This document shows, one piece after another, positions 19,921 through 31,197 of a stretch of DNA of 40,865 nucleotides (the first letter of the stretch is position 1; each line of letters begins with the position of its first letter). The notes beneath the pieces were generated by a model. It made no database searches and was not told the origin of the DNA. It saw nothing but the letters and a program-made list of their open reading frames with translations. The DNA is from Rhodospirillales bacterium (GTDB lineage: Bacteria; Pseudomonadota; Alphaproteobacteria; Rhodospirillales; UBA2165). The DNA lies in the NCBI GenBank assembly GCA_022822205.1, contig JAJECC010000102.1, forward strand, positions 1 through 40,865, read 5' to 3'. Made by a program: the position numbers and the translations under genes.

Positions 19921-20645
19921 CGGTGAACGCAATGCTCGGTGACCCGGGCCAGGAAAGTCAGCAGCTCGGTTCCCTGGCCGGGACTGAAGGTGCCGGCGTG
20001 CCGGCCGCCGAGGGCCAGCAACCCCTGCGGCAGGGTGCGGGTCGGCCGAATGCGGGCGATGGCAGCCGAGGCAATGAGCCCGGCGGCCTCGCCGAAGACC
20101 GTACCGTCATCGCCCGTGTCGGCGAACAGCATGGCTTCGGTATCCGGGGTCTCCAACAGGTGGTCGAGGGTGCCCGGCGGCACCTGCCGGATATCGCCGG
20201 TGGCGAATAACGGCTCGGATCCGTCGGCGGACTCGAAACACAGCGAGACCGCATCCACATCCAGCAGCAGCGGCAGATCGAAACGAATCACATGAACCAA
20301 TCGTTCAAAGCCGTCCGAGGCCAACAGTCCCAGCACCGCCGCGTGGGTGCGCGTCTGGACCAGCATGTTGGAGCGGGTCGTGGTCACCAGCTCGTTGGCG
20401 GCTTGGCGTAAATTGTCGGATTCCGACTTTAGCCGGTCGAGCATGAAGGCTTGCATGTCGACGACGCTGCCGTCGGCTTCGGTCCAGCGGCTGGGGGGCG
20501 ACAGGACCGACAATAGCTCGGGCCGCTCATGAAAGTAGTCCGGGTTGGTCTTGAGGTATTCCGCGACTTCGTCGGCGCTCGGCGGATCCGTCTCGACGGT
20601 CGCGCCCTGTCCATTGCCTGAATTGGTTTCCTGTTCGCTACTCAT
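19899..20645 (-). CDS. DUF484 family protein (GAF-like)
   Basis: Protein of 248 residues belonging to the DUF484 family, which usually sits just before xerC, as here. The N-terminal part has DEVAEYLKTNPDYFHERPELL (about residues 24-44), the characteristic opening. A short coiled-coil-like region (about 68-90, LDRLKSESDNLRQAANELV) leads into a GAF-like domain to the C-terminus. No catalytic residues are known. Members are generally described as uncharacterised; linkage to xerC hints at a role in chromosome dimer resolution or cell division. It starts six bases after the tal stop. Confidence 0.88.
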   Translation of the reverse strand: MSSEQETNSGNGQGATVETDPPSADEVAEYLKTNPDYFHERPELLSVLSPPSRWTEADGSVVDMQAFMLDRLKSESDNLRQAANELVTTTRSNMLVQTRTHAAVLGLLASDGFERLVHVIRFDLPLLLDVDAVSLCFESADGSEPLFATGDIRQVPPGTLDHLLETPDTEAMLFADTGDDGTVFGEAAGLIASAAIARIRPTRTLPQGLLALGGRHAGTFSPGQGTELLTFLARVTEHCVHRWLPRNT

Positions 20646-20651
20646 TTTCGG

Positions 20652-21320
20652 CTACCCCTGATCGCCAAGAATGCTCTGCCCGGTCTTGGCCCAATCATCC
20701 AGGAATGCCGCGAGCCCTTTGTCGGTGAGCGGGTGCTTGAAGAGCTGGGACAGGATTTTGGGCGGGATGGTCGCCACGTGGGCGCCCATGCGGGCGGCCT
20801 CGACCACATGCATCGGGTTTCGGATGCTGGCGACCAGCACCTCGGTGGTGAAGTCGTCATACCGGCTGTAGATCTCGACGATGTCGGCGATCAGCTCCAT
20901 TCCCGATTGGCCCACATCGTCCAGCCGTCCGACGAATGGAGAGACAAAGGCGGCGCCCGCCTTGGCGGCCAGGATGGATTGAGCGGCCGAGAAACACAGC
21001 GTCACATTGACCATGGTTCCCTGATCGCTGAGTGCCCGGCAGGCGCGGAGCCCGTCCTCGGTAAGCGGGACTTTCACCGCGACGTTCGACGCGATCGCCG
21101 CCAGCTTCCGGCCCTCTTCGATCATCGTTCCGGCATCGGTCGCGGTCACTTCCGCCGAGATGGGGCCGGGCACGATCTTGCAAATTTCGGCAACCACGTC
21201 CGTGAACTTGCGGCCCGTCTTTGCGACCAGCGAGGGATTTGTGGTTACGCCGTCGACCATTCCGGTCTCGGCGAGGGCGCGAATTTCATCGATGTCGGCT
21301 GTGTCGATAAAGAACTTCAT
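20652..21320 (-). CDS. tal: Transaldolase, TalC/Fsa-like small type
   Basis: Small class I aldolase of 222 residues. The Schiff-base Lys is Lys83 in NVAVKVPLT. The small subfamily contains both fructose-6-phosphate aldolases (FSA) and transaldolases. FSA has Gln and Tyr at two diagnostic sites; here they are Glu57 (SAEVTATD) and Phe110 ([10 protein letters not shown]), the transaldolase pattern. I therefore call it a transaldolase of the non-oxidative pentose phosphate pathway, although such genes are often labelled fsa. It is first in the leftward tal-DUF484-xerC operon, with a 174-base divergent promoter region shared with priA. Confidence 0.88.
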   Translation of the reverse strand: MKFFIDTADIDEIRALAETGMVDGVTTNPSLVAKTGRKFTDVVAEICKIVPGPISAEVTATDAGTMIEEGRKLAAIASNVAVKVPLTEDGLRACRALSDQGTMVNVTLCFSAAQSILAAKAGAAFVSPFVGRLDDVGQSGMELIADIVEIYSRYDDFTTEVLVASIRNPMHVVEAARMGAHVATIPPKILSQLFKHPLTDKGLAAFLDDWAKTGQSILGDQG

Positions 21321-21416
21321 GGGATCGGGAAGACCTCCTCAGTCAGAGAACTGAAGCTTGATTCGCATCGTCCGCCCTGGTGAGGCAATCCTGTCACCGC
21401 CCATTCGGGCGCATCC

Positions 21417-21432
21417 CCCCGGTTTTCCGGGG
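21417..21432. repeat. GC hairpin with TTTT loop between tal and priA
   Basis: CCCCGG and CCGGGG flank TTTT, giving a perfect 6-bp stem in the divergent region between tal and priA. It could be a small operator or transcript hairpin; the position is upstream of both genes, so it is not a terminator of either. Confidence 0.3.
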
Positions 21433-21494
21433 CCTTGGCCGCTCAGCGGTCGGTGCAATTTCCCCGGCCCGCCGCAGCCGCTAGAGTGTAGCCC

Positions 21495-23690
21495 ATGCCG
21501 CCAAAGCAAACCAGAGGCGACGCCCGTTCCCGGCAGGTGGGTGTCCTCCTGCCGCTCCCGTTTGACGAGCCGTTCACCTACCGGGTGCCGGACGATGTGC
21601 ATGCCGGATTGGGGGATATCGTCGACGTGCCGTTCGGTCCGCGGCGGGTCGCGGGAGTTGTCTGGGGCGAGGGGGATGGAGATGTCCCGCCGGAAAAACT
21701 GAAGGACGTCGTTGGCGTATTCGACGTGCCCGGCTTGACGCCCGAACTCCGGCGTTTCGTCGAATGGGTCGCGGCCTACACCATGTCCAACGTCGGCAGT
21801 GTGCTGAAGATGGTGCTCAGCGTCCCCGACGGCCTGCTGCCGCCCAAACCGGTTACCGCCTATGCCCTCGCCGGCAGTGCGCCCCATATTCGGATGACCG
21901 ATGCCCGGAAACGGGTCATCGAGGCCGCCGGCGGACTTCCGCCGCTGCCGGCGGCGGACCTCGCCCGTGAAGCCGGCTGCGGCCCGTCGGTGGTGAAGGG
22001 CCTGGCCGAAGCGGGCGTACTCGAACAGCGAACCCTGGTGCCGTCGACCGGATTCCAACCCCCTGATCCGTCGGCCGAGGGGCCGGCCTTGTCGCCGGAG
22101 CAGGCCACGGCGGCCGACGCATTGCGGGCGCTTGCCGCGGCCCGTCGGTACGGGGTCAGCCTGCTGGAGGGAGTTCCGGGCGCCGGCAAGACCGAGGTGT
22201 ATCTGGAGGCCGTGGTGGCGGCCCTCGAAGCGGGCAAACAGGCGCTGGTTCTATTGCCTGAAATCGCCCTGTCGGCGCAATGGATGGACCGGTTCCGGCA
22301 ACGGTTCGGCTGCAGGCCCGCCGAATGGCATTCGGATCTTACCCATGCGCAGCGCCGCACCAATTGGCGGGCGGTGGCGACCGGCGAAGCCCGGGTGGTG
22401 GTCGGCGCCCGCTCGGCGTTGTTCCTGCCCTATCCGGAACTCGGTGTCATCGTCATCGACGAAGAGCACGATGCTTCCTACAAGCAGGAGGATGGTGTGA
22501 TCTACAACGCCCGTGACATGGCCATCGTCCGGGCGCGGGAGGAGGAAGTGCCGGTGGTGCTGGTCTCCGCGACGCCGTCGCTGGAGACAGTGGAGAATGT
22601 CCGGCGGGGCCGGTACGGACATCACAATCTGCCGGACCGCCACGCCGGGGCCGGGTTTCCGGATGTGGACGTTGTCGACATGCGCGCCGACAGCCCGCCG
22701 GCCGGCGAATGGCTGTCGTCACCGTTGCGCGCAGCCGTCACCGGGACCTTGGACCAAGGGGAGCAGGTACTCCTGTTCCTGAACCGGCGGGGCTATGCGC
22801 CGCTGACCCTGTGCAGGGCCTGCGGCCATCGGCTGCAATGCCCGAACTGCACCAGCTGGCTGGTGGAGCACCGGCTGATGAGCCGTCTCCAGTGTCATCA
22901 CTGCGGCTATGCCGCCGATTTGCCGAACACCTGCCCGAGCTGCGAAGCGGAGAACAAGCTTGCGGCCTGTGGGCCGGGCGTCGAACGATTGGCCGAGGAG
23001 GTTGCGGCTCGGTATCCGGACGCGCGGGTGGTCGTCGCGGCGTCCGATACCATCCATGGTCCCGGCCAGGCGTCCGAGCTGGTCCGGCTGATCGAAGAAC
23101 GCGAGGTGGATATCGTCATCGGCACCCAGATTGTCGCCAAGGGATACCACTTTCCCCACCTGACACTGGTGGGCGTGGTCGATTCGGACCTCGGACTTTC
23201 GGGCGGCGATCTTCGGGCGGCGGAACGAACCTACCAGCTCCTCTATCAGGTGGCGGGCCGCGCCGGACGGGAACACCGGCCGGGCCGGGTGGTGCTGCAA
23301 ACGTTTATGCCCGACCACCCGGTAATCAAGTCGCTGGCCGCCGGGGATCGGGACGGGTTTCTATCCGCCGAGGCCAAGGACCGGAAGCTTGCCGGGATGC
23401 CGCCGTTTGGACGACTGGCCGGCGTCGTCCTGTCGAGCCCCGACCCCTACCAGGTCGACCGGGCGGCAAATGCGTTGCGCCGCACCGCGCCGTCGGAAGA
23501 CGGGGTGCAGGTGCTCGGGCCCGCCCCGGCGCCGATGGCGCTGCTGCGCGGCCGTCACCGGCGGCGGTTTCTGGTCAAGGCGGGCCGTGAGGTAAACCTT
23601 CAGAAGGCGCTCCGGAATTGGCTCTCGATCACGCCCATTCCCAAGAAGGTCCGGGTCCAGCTGGACATCGATCCTTACAGCTTCATGTAG
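21495..23690 (+). CDS. priA: Primosomal protein N' (replication restart helicase)
   Basis: 3'-5' DNA helicase that reloads the replisome at stalled forks, 731 residues. The N-terminal DNA-binding domain (about 13-115) has the PLPFDEPFTYRVPD start; Walker A GVPGAGKT is at 226-233, and the DEEHD box follows near residue 322. Eight cysteines in CRACGHRLQCPNC and CHHCGYAADLPNTCPSC (about 440-482) bind two zinc ions. GTQIVAKGYHFPHLTLVGVVDSDLGL and the QVAGRAGR motif VI are intact. It is transcribed divergently from tal; the atp operon starts 208 bases downstream. Confidence 0.95.
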   Translation: MPPKQTRGDARSRQVGVLLPLPFDEPFTYRVPDDVHAGLGDIVDVPFGPRRVAGVVWGEGDGDVPPEKLKDVVGVFDVPGLTPELRRFVEWVAAYTMSNVGSVLKMVLSVPDGLLPPKPVTAYALAGSAPHIRMTDARKRVIEAAGGLPPLPAADLAREAGCGPSVVKGLAEAGVLEQRTLVPSTGFQPPDPSAEGPALSPEQATAADALRALAAARRYGVSLLEGVPGAGKTEVYLEAVVAALEAGKQALVLLPEIALSAQWMDRFRQRFGCRPAEWHSDLTHAQRRTNWRAVATGEARVVVGARSALFLPYPELGVIVIDEEHDASYKQEDGVIYNARDMAIVRAREEEVPVVLVSATPSLETVENVRRGRYGHHNLPDRHAGAGFPDVDVVDMRADSPPAGEWLSSPLRAAVTGTLDQGEQVLLFLNRRGYAPLTLCRACGHRLQCPNCTSWLVEHRLMSRLQCHHCGYAADLPNTCPSCEAENKLAACGPGVERLAEEVAARYPDARVVVAASDTIHGPGQASELVRLIEEREVDIVIGTQIVAKGYHFPHLTLVGVVDSDLGLSGGDLRAAERTYQLLYQVAGRAGREHRPGRVVLQTFMPDHPVIKSLAAGDRDGFLSAEAKDRKLAGMPPFGRLAGVVLSSPDPYQVDRAANALRRTAPSEDGVQVLGPAPAPMALLRGRHRRRFLVKAGREVNLQKALRNWLSITPIPKKVRVQLDIDPYSFM

Positions 23691-23706
23691 CCCACGGAAA
23701 TTCTAT

Positions 23707-23731
23707 AACCCATTGAAATGAAAAGGGTTTT
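23707..23731 (+). terminator. Weak terminator-like hairpin after priA
   Basis: AACCC (23707-23711) and GGGTT (23725-23729) flank an A-rich 13-base loop, and the right arm runs into TTTT. The stem is only five pairs, so this is a weak candidate for ending priA transcription before the atp promoter. Confidence 0.25.
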
Positions 23732-23898
23732 GTCGTCAGGTCCGGCCCGGGTGAGTCGTCTTGCACCCCACCAATCAGTATGGTAGACAACCCTCGCCTT
23801 CGGCGGCCCGGTGCCGCTGGAAGGGGCAATATTCTCGCAACCTTCGTTGTGTTATCGGTGACATCTCACCGGGGAACCAGAACCGAGGAACATCTCAC

Positions 23899-24459
23899 GT
23901 GGCAACGGACAACACAGGCGCCACCGGCCTCGCCGGAAGGTATGCAACAGCGCTGTTTGAGCTTGCCGAAACCGAGGGCGCCCTGGATGAGGTTGCGGAC
24001 GACCTGAATTCGCTGGACCGGATGATTCTCGAGAGCGCCGATCTGACACGGATGATTCGATCCCCGGTGATATCCCGGGACGAGCAGGGTGCGGCAATGA
24101 ACGCCCTGATGACGGCCGCCGGCGCGGGCGAATTGACGCGCAAATTTGCCGGCGTGCTGGCCGGCAATCGGCGCCTGTTCGCATTGCCGGAAATCATCGA
24201 TCAATACCTCGCCATTCTGGCCGGACGCCGGGGCGAGATGACGGCCGAGGTGACCTCGGCGGCCAAACTGTCCGGCAAGCAGCTGGCGACGCTGGAAGCG
24301 ACGCTCAAACGCTCGGTCGGCGGCGAGGTCAGTATCAATGAGAAAGTCGATCCTGATGTCCTGGGCGGCCTGGTTGTCAAATTGGGCTCCCGGATGGTCG
24401 ACAGTTCCCTTAACACCAAGCTACAGCAGTTGCGACTCGCCATGAGAGGGGTTGGATAA
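23899..24459 (+). CDS. atpH: ATP synthase F1 subunit delta
   Basis: Stalk subunit joining F1 to Fo, 186 residues from the GTG at 23899. That start gives the family opening ([23 protein letters not shown]), and GAGGA lies about ten bases before it. The frame is open further upstream but lacks a good start or family similarity. The C-terminal part ([28 protein letters not shown]) is the OSCP/delta signature. It is first in atpHAGDC, the alphaproteobacterial F1-only operon, with Fo genes expected elsewhere. Its stop overlaps the atpA ATG by one base (TAATG). Confidence 0.94.
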   Translation: MATDNTGATGLAGRYATALFELAETEGALDEVADDLNSLDRMILESADLTRMIRSPVISRDEQGAAMNALMTAAGAGELTRKFAGVLAGNRRLFALPEIIDQYLAILAGRRGEMTAEVTSAAKLSGKQLATLEATLKRSVGGEVSINEKVDPDVLGGLVVKLGSRMVDSSLNTKLQQLRLAMRGVG

Positions 24460-25991
24460 TGGAAATCCGTGCGGCCGAAATTTCCGCGATCCTGAAAGAG
24501 CAAATTCAGAACTTCGGCACCGAAGCAGAGGTTGCCGAGGTCGGACAGGTCCTGTCGGTGGGTGACGGTATCGCCCGCGTCTACGGCCTCGACAAGGTGC
24601 AGGCCGGTGAAATGGTTGAATTTCCCGGCGGCATCAAGGGCATGACCCTCAACCTCGAAGAGGACAATGTGGGCGTCGTGATCTTCGGCGACGACCGGAC
24701 CATCCGCGAAGGCGACACGGTCAAGCGGACCGGTGAAATCGTCGACGTGCCGGTGGGCAAGGAACTGCTCGGCCGGGCGGTGAACGGTCTCGGTGAGCCG
24801 ATCGACGGCAAGGGCCCGATCAACGCGGCCGACCGCGGCCTGATCGAGGTGAAGGCGCCCGGTATCATTCCGCGGAAATCGGTGCACGAGCCCATGCAGA
24901 CCGGAATCAAGGCCATCGACAGCCTGATCCCCATCGGCCGCGGCCAGCGGGAGCTGGTGATCGGAGACCGGCAGACCGGCAAGACGGCGATCATTCTCGA
25001 CACCATCATCAATCAGAAGAAGGTCAACGACGCCGCCCGGGATGATTCCGAGAAGCTCTACTGCGTTTACGTGAGCGTCGGCCAAAAGCGGTCTTCGGTG
25101 GCGCAGTTCGTCAAGACCCTCGAGGACTACGGCGCACTCGAATACTCCATCGTCGTCGCGGCCACGGCGTCCGAACCGGCGCCGATGCTCTTCCTGGCGC
25201 CCTATACGGGCTGCACCATGGGGGAATATTTCCGCGACAACGGCATGCATGCGGTTATCTTCTACGACGATTTGACCAAGCAGGCGGTCGCCTACCGGCA
25301 AATGTCCCTGCTGCTTCGCCGCCCGCCGGGGCGTGAGGCCTATCCCGGTGACGTGTTTTATCTGCACTCCCGCCTATTGGAGCGGGCCGCGAAGATGAAC
25401 GATGACAACGGCGCCGGGTCATTGACCGCGCTGCCGGTGATCGAGACCCAGGCCAACGACGTTTCGGCCTACATCCCCACGAACGTGATTTCCATTACCG
25501 ATGGGCAGATCTTCCTCGAGACCGAATTGTTCTACCAGGGCATCCGCCCGGCGGTGAATGTCGGTCTGTCGGTCAGCCGGGTGGGCTCCGCCGCGCAGGT
25601 GAAGGCGATGAAGCAGGTTGCCGGCTCGATCAAGCTGGAACTCGCCCAGTACCGGGAAATGGCGGCGTTTTCCCAGTTCGCGTCCGATCTGGATCCGGCG
25701 ACCCAGCGTCTGTTGGCGCGCGGCTCGCGGCTGACCGAAGTCCTGAAGCAGGGCCAGTTCGTACCCTACCCGGTGGAGGAACAGGTGGTCGCCATTTACG
25801 CCGGCGTGAACGGCTATCTCGACGGGATCGAGGTTGGAGATGTGGTCCGCTACGAAGCGGCGCTGATGGAAGAGGTCCGCGAGTCGGGCGCCGACATTCT
25901 GGTGGCGATCCGCACCGATGGCGAAATTACCGAAGCGACCGAGGAAAAGCTCAAGACCTTCCTCGACGATTTCACCAAATCCTTCTCTTAA
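24459..25991 (+). CDS. atpA: ATP synthase F1 subunit alpha
   Basis: Non-catalytic nucleotide-binding subunit of F1, 510 residues, normal length. The N-terminus ([18 protein letters not shown]) contacts delta. The P-loop GDRQTGKT is near residue 169, and the signature [17 protein letters not shown] lies near 363, with the alpha arginine in it that reaches the catalytic site. The sequence is fully collinear with the family. Translation is coupled to atpH. Confidence 0.97.
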   Translation: MEIRAAEISAILKEQIQNFGTEAEVAEVGQVLSVGDGIARVYGLDKVQAGEMVEFPGGIKGMTLNLEEDNVGVVIFGDDRTIREGDTVKRTGEIVDVPVGKELLGRAVNGLGEPIDGKGPINAADRGLIEVKAPGIIPRKSVHEPMQTGIKAIDSLIPIGRGQRELVIGDRQTGKTAIILDTIINQKKVNDAARDDSEKLYCVYVSVGQKRSSVAQFVKTLEDYGALEYSIVVAATASEPAPMLFLAPYTGCTMGEYFRDNGMHAVIFYDDLTKQAVAYRQMSLLLRRPPGREAYPGDVFYLHSRLLERAAKMNDDNGAGSLTALPVIETQANDVSAYIPTNVISITDGQIFLETELFYQGIRPAVNVGLSVSRVGSAAQVKAMKQVAGSIKLELAQYREMAAFSQFASDLDPATQRLLARGSRLTEVLKQGQFVPYPVEEQVVAIYAGVNGYLDGIEVGDVVRYEAALMEEVRESGADILVAIRTDGEITEATEEKLKTFLDDFTKSFS

Positions 25992-26024
25992 GAATCTCGG
26001 ACGGATAAGCGAATCGGATAGCCG

Positions 26025-28372
<2,348 letters not shown>

Positions 28373-28395
28373 GTGTAGCCCGAAGGATACCGATC

Positions 28396-28824
28396 ATGGC
28401 TGATTCCGCCGCAGACAAGGTTGACTTCGATCTCGTGACGCCGCTGAATCTGGTGGCGTCCGAGGAGGTCGACATGGTGGTGGTGCCCGGAGGCGCCGGC
28501 GATTTCGGCGTGCTGCCGGGCCACGCGCCGTTGATCTCGACCGTCCGTCCGGGCGTCGTCGAGGTGCACCAAGACGGCTCCGTCACCTCCCGGATATTCG
28601 TCGAGGGCGGATTCGCCGAGGCCAATGCGGAGCGTTGCACGGTTCTCGCCGATGCGGCCCAACTGGTTGACGAAATTGACGCCGGCGCGGTTTCCCGGCG
28701 GCTTGACGCCGCCAAGGAGGCGGCTGGCTCGGCGGACGACGACGGAAAAGCGGCCGCCGAGACGGAGCTTCGGATCGCGGAGGCCCTGGTGTTGGCGGCC
28801 GGAAGCGGCGGAGATGTTCACTAG
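28396..28824 (+). CDS. atpC: ATP synthase F1 subunit epsilon
   Basis: Rotor subunit and intrinsic inhibitor of F1, 142 residues. The N-terminal beta-barrel is clear: FDLVTPLNLVASEEVDMVVVPGGAGDFGVLPGHAPLISTVRPG, then FVEGGFAEANAERCTVLADAA. The C-terminal helical part is Ala-rich and acidic (KEAAGSADDDGKAAAETELRIAEALV). The last 11 bases overlap the start of the DUF2141 gene in another frame, so that gene may be co-translated. Confidence 0.94.
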   Translation: MADSAADKVDFDLVTPLNLVASEEVDMVVVPGGAGDFGVLPGHAPLISTVRPGVVEVHQDGSVTSRIFVEGGFAEANAERCTVLADAAQLVDEIDAGAVSRRLDAAKEAAGSADDDGKAAAETELRIAEALVLAAGSGGDVH

Positions 28825-29239
28825 ACTTCCATTGTGGGCGTTTATGGCGGTTCTCGTGACCGCGCTCCCCGCGCGGGCGGGTGATCTGATTGTCGAGGTC
28901 ACCGAGATTCGCAACGATCGGGGTCTCATTCGCCTCGCCCTGCATAACGACCCCGAAGAATTCCCCGAAGGAGAGCGGTTCAGCGGTTTCGATGAACCCG
29001 CGAAGCCCGGATCCATCGTCGTGACGATGAAGGACATTCCCGCGGGCCGCTACGCCGCCGCCTTGCTCCACGATGAGAACCGGGATGGGAAGATGAACAA
29101 GAACTTTATCGGCTTGCCCCTGGAAGGGTTCGGCATTTCCAGAGACGCCCGGGTGCTGCTGGGCCCACCCACCTTCGAGGCGGCGGCATTTGACGTTCCG
29201 CACGAAGGGACGCGCATCACCATTCGGGTGCGGTACTAG
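28814..29239 (+). CDS. Secreted DUF2141 domain protein
   Basis: Exported protein of 141 residues. A signal peptide (MFTRLPLWAFMAVLVTALPARA) ends near residue 22. The mature part matches the DUF2141 pattern: LIVEVTEIRNDRGLIRLALHND, then DIPAGRYAAALLHDENRDGKMNKNFIGLPLEGFGISRD and a closing beta strand. The DENRDGKMNKN stretch is Asp/Asn-rich and could bind Ca2+. The molecular role of DUF2141 is unknown. ATG 28814 lies inside the end of atpC (11-base overlap), so it probably shares the F1 operon transcript. Confidence 0.85.
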   Translation: MFTRLPLWAFMAVLVTALPARAGDLIVEVTEIRNDRGLIRLALHNDPEEFPEGERFSGFDEPAKPGSIVVTMKDIPAGRYAAALLHDENRDGKMNKNFIGLPLEGFGISRDARVLLGPPTFEAAAFDVPHEGTRITIRVRY

Positions 29240-29312
29240 AGGATGGAAATCCGCTGCTTGCCGGGCCATATTAGAGGAACGATCGGCCGCAACCGGCCGG
29301 AGGCAGACCGCA

Positions 29313-31091
29313 ATGGACAAAGCCGCCGACGATTTCATCCATGCCGGGTCCCTTTCGGAAATCAAGGCCAAGGGCATGGTCCTGGTGCGGGGCGGGCCGA
29401 CGCCCATTCTGGTGGTTCATGACGGCGGGCGTTTGTTCGCCCTCGATAACCGCTGTCCGCACCTGGGCTTTCCGTTGAACCAGGGGTCGGTCGAAGACGG
29501 CATTCTCACCTGCCACTGGCATCATGCCCGGTTTGACCTGTCCAGCGGCTGTACCTTCGATTTGTGGGCCGACGATGTTCCCGCCGCCGAGGTCAGGATA
29601 GATGGTGACGAGGTTTGGGTTTCGAGCCGGCTGCAACCGGCGGGCGGCGCCGGCCGTTGGCGTCAGCGCCTTCATGACGGCATGAGCCATAACATCCCGC
29701 TGGTGATGGGTAAGGCGATCCTGGCCGGCCTGGATGCCGGCGCGAGCCACCGGGACATCGTCGCCGCGGCGGCCGATTACGGCGTTCGCAATCGCGACGG
29801 TTTCGATATCGGCATGACCATCCTGACGGCGCTGGGAAACATCATCGATCGCCTGCCGGAGGACGAGGCGTTTCTGGCGCTGTTCCACGGTGTGCGCCGG
29901 GTGGCGGCGGATTGCGCCGGAGAGGAGCCGTATCAATCCTCCGGGCCGCTCCTCGATGCCGACTTGGACGGAAGGACCCTCAAACGCTGGCTGCGCCAAT
30001 GGTCCGGCGTCCGGCACCGGACCGCCGCCGAACGGACGCTGGAGACCATGATTTCATCTTCCCGGCCCTGGGAAAAGATCGTCGACGGCGTGGCGGCCGC
30101 GGCGACCGACCGGCATTACGGGGATACCGGCCATAGTCTGGACTTCGTGAACAAGGCTCTCGAAGCGGCCGAACTGGTCGGCCATGACCGGGCCCTGGCG
30201 ATCCTTCCCACGGCCATCGACCAGATGGTCCGGGCGCGCGGGGGCGAAGAATCGGATTCCTGGCGGCATCCCGTCGACCTTGTCGCCCTGGTGGATGCGG
30301 CGTGGGAGAGAGTGCGCGGGCGCCTTCCCGATCCGGGCGGGGCCGGTACGTACAAGGCGCACGCCGATTTGGCCGCACGGCTGCTCGGCGATGAGCCGGA
30401 CAAGATCGTCTCGGCGCTGGAACAGGCTGTGGGCAAGGGGGCGCGGGCAGCCGATCTGGCCCGGGCATTGGCCTACGCCGCCGCGCTCCGTCTGGCCCGT
30501 TTCGGGACGGCGAACGAGTTTTCGGACTGGGACACGGCGCACCATGTCTTCACCCACGCCAATGCCCTGCACGCAATCCTGAAGCGTCTCGACGAAGCCG
30601 GCGATCCGTATCCCGATGCGACGGCCGGCGTCTTTGCCGGCGCCATGGCCCTGTACCTCACCCGGTTCCTGAACATCCCCCCGGCGGGGATGCCCGGTGA
30701 GGATGGACGTTCCCTCAATGATTTGCCGGAGGCGGCGGCGGAGCTTCTCGACCGGCTGCTGGCGGCCTTTGACCGCCAGGCCCGGGTAAGCGATGCCGCG
30801 CGGCTGACGTCCCGCTACCTGCTTCTCGGTCACGATCCGGAGAAGCTGATAGTCGTTCTGGCCCGCGCGTTGTTGCGGGAGGATGCTGGTTTCCACGCCT
30901 ATCAGAACCTCGAGGCCGGTGTCCGCCAATTCGATGCCTGGGGGCCCGGCGATGAAGGCCGGCACATATTGGTCGCCGTGGCGCGCTTCCTCGCCGCCCA
31001 TTCGCCGACCGAGCGGGCCGAGTACCAGACCGCCGATATTGCGCTCCGGCTGCACCGGGGCGGAGAACTGCATGAAGAAGAGGACGCCTGA
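29313..31091 (+). CDS. Rieske [2Fe-2S] domain fused to a large helical domain
   Basis: Protein of 592 residues. Residues about 6-106 are a Rieske ferredoxin-like domain; Cys48-Pro-His50 and Cys67-His-Trp-His70 supply the four cluster ligands. Residues about 115-592 are mainly alpha-helical, with no family I can name. This part has repeated His-containing helices, for example FHGVRRVAADC (His192), HSLDFVNKALEAAELVGH and HVFTHANALHAILKRL, which might hold a metal or cofactor, but that is inference. There is no signal peptide or membrane segment, so it is probably cytosolic. The fused Rieske module suggests the helical part is an oxidoreductase or is redox-controlled. The start is ATG 29313; the in-frame extension upstream shadows the DUF2141 gene. 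A CmcJ-like oxygenase follows. Confidence 0.75.
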   Translation: MDKAADDFIHAGSLSEIKAKGMVLVRGGPTPILVVHDGGRLFALDNRCPHLGFPLNQGSVEDGILTCHWHHARFDLSSGCTFDLWADDVPAAEVRIDGDEVWVSSRLQPAGGAGRWRQRLHDGMSHNIPLVMGKAILAGLDAGASHRDIVAAAADYGVRNRDGFDIGMTILTALGNIIDRLPEDEAFLALFHGVRRVAADCAGEEPYQSSGPLLDADLDGRTLKRWLRQWSGVRHRTAAERTLETMISSSRPWEKIVDGVAAAATDRHYGDTGHSLDFVNKALEAAELVGHDRALAILPTAIDQMVRARGGEESDSWRHPVDLVALVDAAWERVRGRLPDPGGAGTYKAHADLAARLLGDEPDKIVSALEQAVGKGARAADLARALAYAAALRLARFGTANEFSDWDTAHHVFTHANALHAILKRLDEAGDPYPDATAGVFAGAMALYLTRFLNIPPAGMPGEDGRSLNDLPEAAAELLDRLLAAFDRQARVSDAARLTSRYLLLGHDPEKLIVVLARALLREDAGFHAYQNLEAGVRQFDAWGPGDEGRHILVAVARFLAAHSPTERAEYQTADIALRLHRGGELHEEEDA

Positions 31092-31197
31092 CCGGCGGTG
31101 ACCGGGGAACGGCCCATGCCTTTGGGATGCTTGCAGGGGCGGTGCCGGCGGATACAGTGTCAACCTAGTGGTACGAAACAATTTCTTGGGGGCACCC

